Assembly: GCA_019242465.1 (NCBI GenBank)
Contig: JAFAVL010000301.1
Span: forward strand, 1 to 5,882
Reading direction: 5' to 3'
Length of the DNA: 5,882 nt
Source of the DNA: Chroococcidiopsidaceae cyanobacterium CP_BM_RX_35
GTDB taxonomy: Bacteria; Cyanobacteriota; Cyanobacteriia; Cyanobacteriales; Chroococcidiopsidaceae
Every line of letters begins with the position of its first letter. Position 1 is the stretch's first letter. This document shows positions 1-5,195 of this stretch, one piece after another. The notes under the pieces are model-generated. The model was not told the origin of the DNA. It ran no database searches and saw only the letters and a list, made by a program, of their open reading frames with translations. A program made the translations under genes and the position numbers.

Positions 1-858
1 GGTGGAGAAACTTGCCTGATCGCTAATAATTAGTTGAGCATTTCTGACAACTGCATTGAGTTTATAGCTGTCTCCTAATTGAGCTGTCATCACGCGTAGC
101 TCATCTCCACGTAGACTGTGAGTAATAACTTCTGCTACCCGTAAAAGACCAGCACTAAGGCTCACCATGCCGACACAACTGTTTTTTGGTAGGCTTTTGA
201 TCATTTGGATCTCTTGGGCATAGTCATAAATGTCGATAGGAATTACCCGAACCGCTAGTGGTGTCGCAATCGCCTCTGCTTCTCGTACGTACCAACGGTG
301 CGTTACCACAGTACCAAAAGGCGTTTGATTCAAGGTTTGACTCAGATCCTCCATCAACACGAGTTGTACTGGTATCCCTAGTGATTGTTCAAGTTCGCTA
401 ACCATCAACTTCCCAACACCTACGTCATCTGTCGGTACTGTCACCAAGACTTGAGCGATAGAGCGCAGTCGCCAATCGATTTCGCTTAAGAAGAGTTCCC
501 GCGCTTGATTGAGCGAACAGCCCTGATTGAGCAGCTCATTCAGGCTTTGTTGCACAACTTTGTAGGCTTGGGGATATTGTTCCAAGATCGGAGACTTAAT
601 TGGGGGTTCACTATGGCTTTGGGCACGGACATAAATCCCTGATCCTGCTTGCGCTGCCACTAGCCCTGTTTCCTCCAGCTGTCTGTATACCTTACTGATA
701 GTATTGCGGTGTAAACCAGTCTGCATCGCCAGCGCTCGGGTACTTGGCAACCTGTGACCTGGAGGAAACTGTCGCGAGGCGATTGCAAACATGATTTGGT
801 TAAACAACTGGGTTGAAGCGGGAATCTCGCTGTCTGGCTGGATATGAAACTGAACCAT
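1..858 (-). CDS. GntR-family transcriptional regulator (3' end beyond window)
   Basis: Translating the minus strand from the ATG at 858 gives 286 residues without a stop up to the window edge, so the C-terminus is missing. Residues about 10-80 form a classic GntR winged helix-turn-helix: PGHRLPSTRALA, then TGLHRNTISKVYRQLEETGL, then the wing with GSGIYV. A helical linker (about 92-136) leads to an alpha/beta effector domain (137 onward) that I cannot assign to a ligand class. This is not the FCD, UTRA or aminotransferase (MocR) architecture in any way I can see. A Shine-Dalgarno-like AGAGGT lies 6 bases before the ATG (865-870, minus strand), supporting this start. It is transcribed divergently from the hydrolase gene and could control it or itself. 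Cyanobacteria have a GntR regulator of this general shape (Synechocystis Sll1961, linked to photosystem stoichiometry), but I cannot confirm orthology. Family call is secure; target is unknown. Confidence 0.9.
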   Translation of the reverse strand, partial: MVQFHIQPDSEIPASTQLFNQIMFAIASRQFPPGHRLPSTRALAMQTGLHRNTISKVYRQLEETGLVAAQAGSGIYVRAQSHSEPPIKSPILEQYPQAYKVVQQSLNELLNQGCSLNQARELFLSEIDWRLRSIAQVLVTVPTDDVGVGKLMVSELEQSLGIPVQLVLMEDLSQTLNQTPFGTVVTHRWYVREAEAIATPLAVRVIPIDIYDYAQEIQMIKSLPKNSCVGMVSLSAGLLRVAEVITHSLRGDELRVMTAQLGDSYKLNAVVRNAQLIISDQASFST

Positions 859-1032
859 CACCAAACCTCTAGAGAGCTTTTGGCAGCAACAAGCCTGCCT
901 CCACGGCATTTTTCAGTTATCTTATATTTTCGATTCAATTGTTGGGAATTAGACTGCGGATAGCACATTCGTCATTCATAATAATCTGGGGATAGACTCG
1001 AAATATTTTCAGCATCGCACAACCCGGTATAG
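859..1032. other. Divergent intergenic spacer
   Basis: This AT-rich gap separates the minus-strand GntR gene from the plus-strand hydrolase gene and must hold the start signals for both. On the plus strand I find no convincing -35/-10 pair and no Shine-Dalgarno sequence before the hydrolase ATG. A perfect CTCTAGAG palindrome (868-875) overlaps the ribosome-binding site of the GntR gene, so it could be an autoregulatory element or coincidence. Confidence 0.4.
921..948 (-). promoter_or_regulatory. Possible promoter of the GntR-family gene
   Basis: Read on the minus strand, TATAAG (921-926) matches five of six bases of the -10 consensus. TTCCCA (943-948), 16 bases upstream, matches four of six of the -35 consensus. 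Transcription would start near 913, leaving a leader of about 55 bases. No strong inverted repeat that could be a GntR operator overlaps it; only a weak ATTC/GAAT pair flanks 933-949. Tentative. Confidence 0.3.
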
Positions 1033-1830
1033 ATGATCATGGCAGATCGAGAAATTTACACAGAGAACATTCAAGTTCCTAATGGCAAACTGCAAATAGC
1101 GGCTCATCTTGCCTCTCCTCAACGGTCCGCCGGAGCTACCTCCGGCGGCGCGCTATCGCCAGAAGGTGCAGGCTCTTACCCGGCTATTGTAGTGTTTCAA
1201 GAGATTTTTGGCGTCAACAACCATATTCGGGAAGTGACGGAAAGGATTGCTCGAGCAGGTTATGTCGCGATCGCCCCAGCCATATTCCAACGCCAGGCTC
1301 CTGGTTTTACCACTGGCTACACTCCTCAAGACATTGAAATTGGCAGAGGCTACGCCCAACAAACTAAGGCATCAGAGATTTTAGGTGATACTCAGGCAAC
1401 GATAGACTACCTTAAACAACTACCACAAGTGCAAAAAGAAGCCATTGGCTGCATCGGTTTCTGCTTTGGGGGTCATGTTGCTTACCTAGCTGCTACCCTG
1501 CCTGACATCAAAGCCACTGCTTCTTTTTATGGTGCTGGCATTGCCACTCGGACTCCTGGTGGCGGGGCACCCACCGTTACTCGGACACCAGAGATCTCAG
1601 GCACCCTCTACGCCTTTTTTGGGATGGAAGACGCCAGCATTCCAGCCGAGCAGGTCGATCAGATTGAGGCAGAGTTGGAAAAAAACCAGATTCCGCATCA
1701 AGTCTTTCGCTACGATAAAGCAGACCACGGCTTTTTCTGCGACCAACGCGCTAGCTACAATCCCGAAGCCGCTGCTGATGCCTGGGAGCATGTCAAACAA
1801 CTTTTCGGGGGCGAATTGACAAAAAAATGA
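1033..1830 (+). CDS. Dienelactone hydrolase family protein
   Basis: This 265-residue alpha/beta hydrolase matches the dienelactone hydrolase family (carboxymethylenebutenolidase-like), soluble enzymes that open enol-lactones through a nucleophilic Cys. The expected residues are present: Cys144 in the elbow GFCFGG, Asp200 in GMEDASIP, His232 in ADHGFF, and Glu57 in FQEIFG, which in the family helps activate the Cys. The stretch after the elbow (FYGAGIATRTPGGG) resembles cyanobacterial members as I remember them. The physiological substrate in cyanobacteria is not known. Residues about 31-48 look like extra sequence compared with the family and coincide with a perfect DNA hairpin (1127-1148). 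ATG codons at 1033 and 1039 are both possible starts and neither has a clear ribosome-binding site. The stop overlaps the start of the S1-protein gene (ATGA), indicating co-transcription and probably coupled translation. Confidence 0.93.
   Translation: MIMADREIYTENIQVPNGKLQIAAHLASPQRSAGATSGGALSPEGAGSYPAIVVFQEIFGVNNHIREVTERIARAGYVAIAPAIFQRQAPGFTTGYTPQDIEIGRGYAQQTKASEILGDTQATIDYLKQLPQVQKEAIGCIGFCFGGHVAYLAATLPDIKATASFYGAGIATRTPGGGAPTVTRTPEISGTLYAFFGMEDASIPAEQVDQIEAELEKNQIPHQVFRYDKADHGFFCDQRASYNPEAAADAWEHVKQLFGGELTKK
1127..1148. repeat. Perfect GC-rich hairpin inside the hydrolase gene
   Basis: Nine-base arms CCGCCGGAG (1127-1135) and CTCCGGCGG (1140-1148) are exact reverse complements around the 4-base loop CTAC. 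It lies in frame in the N-terminal part of the hydrolase gene, in a Gly/Ala/Ser-rich segment that looks inserted relative to family members. It may be a copy of a small palindromic interspersed repeat. Confidence 0.6.
1267..1274. repeat. HIP1 octamer GCGATCGC
   Basis: This is an exact HIP1 (highly iterated palindrome 1) copy within the hydrolase coding sequence. HIP1 is strongly over-represented in many cyanobacterial genomes, so it supports the assignment of the host. Confidence 0.85.
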
Positions 1831-2723
1831 ATTCTGAATCGAGCCCAACTCCAATTGCCAAATCGTCTTTTTCAATGGACGATTTTGCCAAAGCCCTAGA
1901 ACAACACGATTACCAATTTCAAAAGGGACAGGTAGTCCGTGGTAAGGTGTTCCAATATGAAAGCGACGGTGCCTATGTTGATATTGGTGGCAAGTCCGCA
2001 GCTTTTCTCCCACTAACAGAAGTGGCTCTGCAACCAGTCACCGACCTATCTGAGCTGCTGCCCTTACAGGAGGAACAAGAGTTCTTAATCATTCAGGAAC
2101 AGGATGCCGAAGGTCAGGTGACGATCTCTCGTCGTCAGCTAGAAATCCGCCAAGTTTGGCAACATCTGCTTCAAATGCAGGAAAATGGTCAATCGGTAGA
2201 AGTTCGAGTCAGTGGGGCTAACAAGGGTGGTGTCACAGTTAATGTCAAGGGACTGCGGGGATTTATCCCGCGCTCGCATTTGGTGGAGCGAGACAGTATA
2301 GAAGCACTTAAGGGACAAACCTTAACTGCCAGCTTCCTGGAAATCGATCAAAACAACAACAAACTCGTACTTTCTAATCGTCTGGCAACTCGCTCTGCTG
2401 GTTTCAGCCATTTAGAACTAGGTCAGTTGGTAGAGGGCAAAGTCACTGGCATCAAGCCTTTCGGCGTCTTCATCGATTTAGACGGCATCAGCGGCTTACT
2501 TCACATCAAACAGGTGAGCCAAAATTATATCGAATCTCTGCCAGCGCTATTTCACTCGGATCAGTTAATCAAGGCGGTCATTATTGATCTAGATGCCGGG
2601 AAAGGTCGGGTTTCACTCTCTACTAGGGTTTTAGAAAATTATCCCGGCGAGATGCTAGAGAAAATGGATGAGGTGATGGCAAGTGCCGAGGCGCGTGCTA
2701 ATCGAGCAAAGAAAAGCTCCTAG
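1827..2723 (+). CDS. rps1B: Ribosomal protein S1 homologue with three S1 domains (Rps1B type)
   Basis: This 298-residue protein carries three S1 RNA-binding (OB-fold) domains at about 33-103 (GQVVRGKVFQYESDGAYVDIG), 121-185 (VRVSGANKGGVTVNVKGLRG and FIPRSHL), and 198-268 (GQLVEGKVTGIKPFGVFIDL, then GLLHIKQVS). The third domain is the most canonical. E. coli S1 has six domains; cyanobacteria carry shorter S1 proteins of about 38 and 33 kDa, and the length here fits the smaller one (Rps1B). The role would be binding mRNA leaders at the 30S subunit or acting as a general RNA-binding protein. The C-terminus is short, charged and lysine-rich (RANRAKKSS). The start ATG is inside the ATGA overlap with the hydrolase stop, preceded by six A residues and no strong Shine-Dalgarno sequence, so translation is probably coupled to or fed by the hydrolase gene. 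The gene symbol is by architecture and length, not by alignment. Confidence 0.88.
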   Translation: MNSESSPTPIAKSSFSMDDFAKALEQHDYQFQKGQVVRGKVFQYESDGAYVDIGGKSAAFLPLTEVALQPVTDLSELLPLQEEQEFLIIQEQDAEGQVTISRRQLEIRQVWQHLLQMQENGQSVEVRVSGANKGGVTVNVKGLRGFIPRSHLVERDSIEALKGQTLTASFLEIDQNNNKLVLSNRLATRSAGFSHLELGQLVEGKVTGIKPFGVFIDLDGISGLLHIKQVSQNYIESLPALFHSDQLIKAVIIDLDAGKGRVSLSTRVLENYPGEMLEKMDEVMASAEARANRAKKSS

Positions 2724-2736
2724 CCTTTTTTCTAGG
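2712..2736 (+). terminator. Weak terminator-like structure after the S1 gene
   Basis: The end of the gene and the following bases can form either CCTAG/CTAGG (2719-2723 with 2732-2736) or an AAAAGCT/AGCCTTTT stem with a one-base bulge, running into a run of six T residues (2726-2731). The stem is short and AT-rich, so termination would be partial at best and read-through into the protease operon is possible. Confidence 0.25.
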
Positions 2737-2768
2737 TCTAGCCCTGCCCATTTAACCGATGTCGTCCA

Positions 2769-2797
2769 TTGCTTCAACCCGGCACGATGGTTAAGAG
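2769..2797 (+). promoter_or_regulatory. Possible promoter of the protease/regulator operon
   Basis: TTGCTT (2769-2774) and TAAGAG (2792-2797) are separated by exactly 17 bases and lie in the only sizeable gap upstream of the three-gene operon. Both hexamers are poor matches to consensus. An inverted repeat TGGGA/TCCCA with a 7-base loop (2799-2815) lies just downstream and could be an operator. Tentative. Confidence 0.2.
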
Positions 2798-2845
2798 ATG
2801 GGATCACTTGTCCCAGCTAAACCTAAAGCGTCTTGGAGAAATGGC

Positions 2846-3781
2846 ATGTCTTCGTTACCATCCGAGAGGGCAGCTAGCACCTTGCTAGCTCTCTCCAATG
2901 ATTTAGCCGCTGCTGTCGAGCAGGCAGGTCAATGCGTTGTTGCTGTTAAGGCGCGATCGCGGATTTCCTCAAGTGGCGTTCACTGGCGAAAAGATATAGT
3001 TGTTGCCGCCGATGAGACAATCAGGCGCTCTGAGGATATTACCGTCACCCTTGGTGATGGTCGTACTGTACCAGCAACTCTAGCAGGTCGCGATCCTAGC
3101 ACCGATATTGCTGTCCTCAAGCTTCCCGAGCTCGATTTACCCGTAGCCCCAATTGGAGAGGCCACCTCACTCAAGGTTGGTCACTTGGTGTTAGCTGTCG
3201 GGCGCTCTGATGAAGGCAATTTGAACGCCAGCTTGGGTGCTGTTAGTGCCCTAGGTAGTGCCTGGCACAGCAGCTATGGAGGCTTGATTGACCAGTTCGT
3301 GCGCCTAGATATCACCCTCTATCCCAACCTAGAAGGCGGTCCGTTAGTGGATGCCACTGGTCAAGTCGTGGGAATCACTGTGTCAGGTCCGGGGCGTACA
3401 GTTCTGGCGATCCCAACTGCTACAGTCAATCGCGTGGTGACCCAGTTGCTAGAGAAAGGACGCATCGCTCGGGGCTACCTTGGTTTAGGCATGCAGCCGG
3501 TACGTCTGCCTGAGCGTCTCAAGCAGACGTTGAATTTGCCTGCTTCAGGTGGGGTGATTGTGGTCAATGTTGAACCCAATGGTCCGGCAGAGCAGGCTGG
3601 CGCGACGATTGGTGATGTGATTGTGGCACTTGATGGCACCCCTGTCAGCGATACACGTGATGTGCAGGCAATGCTAGGTCCTGACCGTGTGGGTAAAATC
3701 CTCAGTGTCCGTATTGTTCGCGGTGGCACAGCAGTTGAGCTGGACATGACTGTGGGCGAACGACCACGCCGGGGGGAATAA
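2846..3781 (+). CDS. HtrA/S1C-like protein with PDZ domain, catalytic His and Ser both replaced by Glu
   Basis: From the ATG at 2846 the protein has 311 residues. I prefer this start over the in-frame ATG at 2798 because GGAG (2835-2838) lies 7 bases before it and the 16 extra residues look non-coding. Residues about 20-200 are a chymotrypsin-like fold of the S1C (Do/HtrA) type, and about 208-302 are a PDZ domain with a GYLGLG ligand-binding loop and the usual GPAEQAG and GDVIVALDG motifs. The catalytic Asp is kept (Asp87 in RDPSTDIAVLKL). The His position in what is normally TNAHV or TADH reads AADETI (Glu57), and the nucleophile in the usual GNSGGPL reads NLEGGPL (Glu163). It should therefore be unable to act as a serine protease and is better seen as a PDZ-bearing pseudoprotease. 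No signal peptide or membrane helix is visible, unlike most HtrA proteins, so it is probably cytoplasmic. It is followed after 4 bases by an intact protease gene, suggesting joint function. Confidence 0.88.
   Translation: MSSLPSERAASTLLALSNDLAAAVEQAGQCVVAVKARSRISSSGVHWRKDIVVAADETIRRSEDITVTLGDGRTVPATLAGRDPSTDIAVLKLPELDLPVAPIGEATSLKVGHLVLAVGRSDEGNLNASLGAVSALGSAWHSSYGGLIDQFVRLDITLYPNLEGGPLVDATGQVVGITVSGPGRTVLAIPTATVNRVVTQLLEKGRIARGYLGLGMQPVRLPERLKQTLNLPASGGVIVVNVEPNGPAEQAGATIGDVIVALDGTPVSDTRDVQAMLGPDRVGKILSVRIVRGGTAVELDMTVGERPRRGE
2872..2890. repeat. Start-proximal perfect inverted repeat
   Basis: AGCTAGC (2872-2878) and GCTAGCT (2884-2890) are exact reverse complements with a 5-base loop. They begin 26 bases after the start codon of the pseudoprotease gene. 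It could form an mRNA hairpin near the initiation region or serve as a binding site, or be a codon coincidence (it encodes Ala-Ser-Thr-Leu-Leu-Ala). Confidence 0.4.
2953..2960. repeat. HIP1 octamer GCGATCGC
   Basis: Exact HIP1 copy within the pseudoprotease coding sequence. Confidence 0.85.
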
Positions 3782-3785
3782 CGTC

Positions 3786-4385
3786 ATGAATACCCAGCCA
3801 GCTCCTACGAGGCAGACAGACTTAGCAGCAGAATTCGCCGCTATAGCTGAGCTACTATGCCGTTGCACGGTGCAGACCAAGAGCGGCAGAACAGGTTTCG
3901 GATCAGGCATTATCTGGCACCCTGACGGCTTAATCATTACCAACGCCCATGTTGCCCAAAGACCAACTGCGACAGTTAGGCTTTGGGATGGTCGAGTGTT
4001 TGAGGCTGCGGTCGCAGCGAGAGATCCAGTGCGAGATCTCGCTGCGCTCACGCTAAAGGCAACTGACCTACCAGCAGCTACTATTGGCGACTCTGATGTT
4101 CTCCGGGTGGGCGAACTAGTACTAGCAGTTGGTAACCCCGTCGGTCTTGTGGGTGCCTTGACAACCGGAATTATCTCGCGCCTTGGTTCTATGGAGACAC
4201 CTAACCGTCAAGCATGGGTCATGGCTGACGTGCGGCTCTCCCCCGGTAACTCAGGCGGTCCCTTAGCTGATGCTCAGGGTCGAGTTATTGGGGTCAACAG
4301 TATGATTGTTGGGGGTTTGGCTCTAGCGGTGCCGAGCAATGCGGTAAAACGTTTCCTGCTCATCTCTGGGGCGGAGGCGGCGTGA
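3786..4385 (+). CDS. Short trypsin-like serine protease, intact triad, no PDZ domain
   Basis: This 199-residue protein is a stand-alone S1C/trypsin-2-type protease domain. The triad is complete: His55 in ITNAHV, Asp84 in RDPVRDLAAL, and Ser156 in SPGNSGGPL, with Gly154 placed for the oxyanion hole. The fold starts at GFGSGIIWHPDG and ends at LALAVPSNAVKRFLL, after which an HtrA would normally continue into a PDZ domain; here it stops within about ten residues. No signal peptide is seen; the N-terminus (MNTQPAPTRQTDLAAEF) is polar, so a cytoplasmic location is likely. GGGGGGA lies about 9 bases before the ATG. It starts 4 bases after the pseudoprotease stop, and its own stop overlaps the GTG start of the regulator gene (GTGA), so all three are made together. 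The likely partner is the PDZ-carrying pseudoprotease, either as a mixed trimer or as scaffold and enzyme; that is inference. Confidence 0.92.
   Translation: MNTQPAPTRQTDLAAEFAAIAELLCRCTVQTKSGRTGFGSGIIWHPDGLIITNAHVAQRPTATVRLWDGRVFEAAVAARDPVRDLAALTLKATDLPAATIGDSDVLRVGELVLAVGNPVGLVGALTTGIISRLGSMETPNRQAWVMADVRLSPGNSGGPLADAQGRVIGVNSMIVGGLALAVPSNAVKRFLLISGAEAA
4013..4046. repeat. Long inverted repeat around the catalytic Asp codons
   Basis: CGCAGCGAGA (4013-4022) and TCTCGCTGCG (4037-4046) are perfect 10-base arms around a 14-base loop. Within it, GCGAGATCTCGC (4031-4042) is itself a 12-base palindrome, and GCTGCG/CGCAGC (4005-4010 with 4013-4018) adds an overlapping stem. The DNA encodes the conserved RDPVRDLAAL stretch, so codon constraint may explain part of it. 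Confidence 0.45.
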
Positions 4386-5023
4386 TCGGTGTTCTGGTTG
4401 CTGCTACTGACAACATTGTGCGGGCAGGGTTGTTGGCTTTAGTTAATGCCAGCCCAGAGCTGACGGTTGTGGGCAGCTCGGTTGATGTAGATACACTCGC
4501 GACTCTGGTTGAGGAGCTACAGCCCGATGTAGTTCTACTGGAACTGGGGCTACATGATACTGGGACAGAAATGCTGCCACTTGGCGCGATCGCTCAACGA
4601 GCGTCTGCTATTGTCGTCCTCACTGACGAGCCCCAAACCGAGTGGATGACGGAAACCCTACGCCTAGGAGTGCGGGCAGTGTTGCCACGCTCCTCAGCGA
4701 AGGCGGAAGAGATTCTGGCAGCAATCTTTGCCACTGCGGCTGGTCTTGTAGTGCTGCACTCCGATGTAGTCGATTCTCTGCTTGGCGTTTCACCATCGGC
4801 AGTCCGCGAACTGCCGACTACACTTATGGCACTGACCCCGCGAGAAATTGAAGTTTTAGGCATGATAGCCGAAGGACTAGGCAACAAAACAATCGCGCGA
4901 CGGCTAGGAATTTCTGAACACACTGTCAAGTTCCACGTATCGTCGATTTTTACCAAGCTCAATGCTAAAAGTCGTACCGAGGCAGTAACTCTTGGAGCTC
5001 GCCAAGGTCTAATTATGCTTTGA
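4382..5023 (+). CDS. NarL/LuxR-type transcriptional regulator with atypical receiver domain
   Basis: This 213-residue protein has the two-domain layout of NarL/FixJ response regulators. Residues about 1-120 form a receiver-like domain and 149-206 a LuxR-type helix-turn-helix (LTPREIEVLGMIAEGLGNKT and IARRLGISEHTVKFHVSSIF), which is fully canonical and should bind DNA. The receiver is degenerate: the phospho-acceptor Asp is Glu54 (VVLLELG), the acidic pair at the N-terminus is Ala8-Thr9 (VLVAATDN), and the conserved Lys is Arg103 (VLPRSS). Only the switch Thr81 is retained. Phosphorylation as in ordinary response regulators is therefore unlikely, and Glu54 could mimic a permanently active state. 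The start is GTG inside the GTGA overlap with the protease stop; GGAGG (4373-4377) lies 4 bases before it. No histidine kinase is present in the window. Translational coupling to the two protease-fold genes suggests they govern its activity or stability. Confidence 0.92.
   Translation: MIGVLVAATDNIVRAGLLALVNASPELTVVGSSVDVDTLATLVEELQPDVVLLELGLHDTGTEMLPLGAIAQRASAIVVLTDEPQTEWMTETLRLGVRAVLPRSSAKAEEILAAIFATAAGLVVLHSDVVDSLLGVSPSAVRELPTTLMALTPREIEVLGMIAEGLGNKTIARRLGISEHTVKFHVSSIFTKLNAKSRTEAVTLGARQGLIML
4586..4593. repeat. HIP1 octamer GCGATCGC
   Basis: Exact HIP1 copy within the regulator coding sequence, in the receiver-like domain. Confidence 0.85.
4796..4817. repeat. Perfect inverted repeat in the regulator's interdomain linker
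   Basis: TCGGCAGT (4796-4803) and ACTGCCGA (4810-4817) pair exactly around a 6-base loop. A second exact pair, TGTAGTCG (4765-4772) and CGACTACA (4815-4822), shares the right arm, so two alternative hairpins are possible. The site encodes the linker between receiver and DNA-binding domain, where protein sequence is little constrained. Confidence 0.45.
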
Positions 5024-5082
5024 ATAAAAAACTAAATAGCCCAACCGCCAAACACCACCGAAGACGCCGTGCGCAATTAATC

Positions 5083-5110
5083 TGTGCCTTTTAACAGGTG
5101 TAAAAGCACA
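5083..5110 (+). other. Imperfect hairpin in the intergenic region after the operon
   Basis: TGTGC-C-TTTTA (5083-5093) pairs with TAAAAGCACA (5101-5110) over 10 base pairs with one bulged C and a 7-base loop. It lies 59 bases after the regulator stop and 85 bases before the next gene. No T-run follows, so it is not a standard Rho-independent terminator. It could protect the operon's 3' end or lie in the leader of the next gene. Confidence 0.4.
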
Positions 5111-5195
5111 ATTGAACAGGCTAACTTGGAACAGTGCTACCAATACAAAATCATCAAAAATAGTCAGCAAAGCGGATAAGTTAAAGGATTAGGTC

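Noticed and set aside
1547..1600. Near direct repeat (ACTCGGAC twice) and GGTGG/CCACC pair in the hydrolase gene, considered as a second insertion
   Set aside because: The encoded segment around ATRTPGGG and TRTPEI resembles what I remember as normal in cyanobacterial members, so it is probably native sequence.
1597..2013. Open minus-strand frame of 138 codons across the hydrolase/S1 junction
   Set aside because: It is antisense to two well-supported genes, has no ribosome-binding site or recognisable domain, and its openness follows from codon use on the other strand.
2846..3781. Possibility that the pseudoprotease is a decaying pseudogene
   Set aside because: The frame is intact over its full length, the PDZ domain and fold motifs are well kept, it has a good ribosome-binding site, and each active-site change needs more than one base substitution.
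3674..4051. Open minus-strand frame of 125 codons across the junction of the two protease-fold genes
   Set aside because: Antisense to strongly supported genes, low-complexity Ser/Ala/Thr-rich product, and no family resemblance.
4116..4125. 10-base palindrome CTAGTACTAG
   Set aside because: It encodes the conserved Leu-Val-Leu strand of the protease using CTA/GTA codons and is short enough to be chance.
4594..4962. Open minus-strand frame of 122 codons inside the regulator gene
   Set aside because: Antisense shadow of a canonical LuxR-type coding sequence; product is Arg/Ser/Thr-rich without motifs.
5109..5140. TTGAAC followed 17 bases later by TGCTAC, tested as a promoter for the small-protein gene
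   Set aside because: The -10 match is too poor to support a call, and other spacings are no better.
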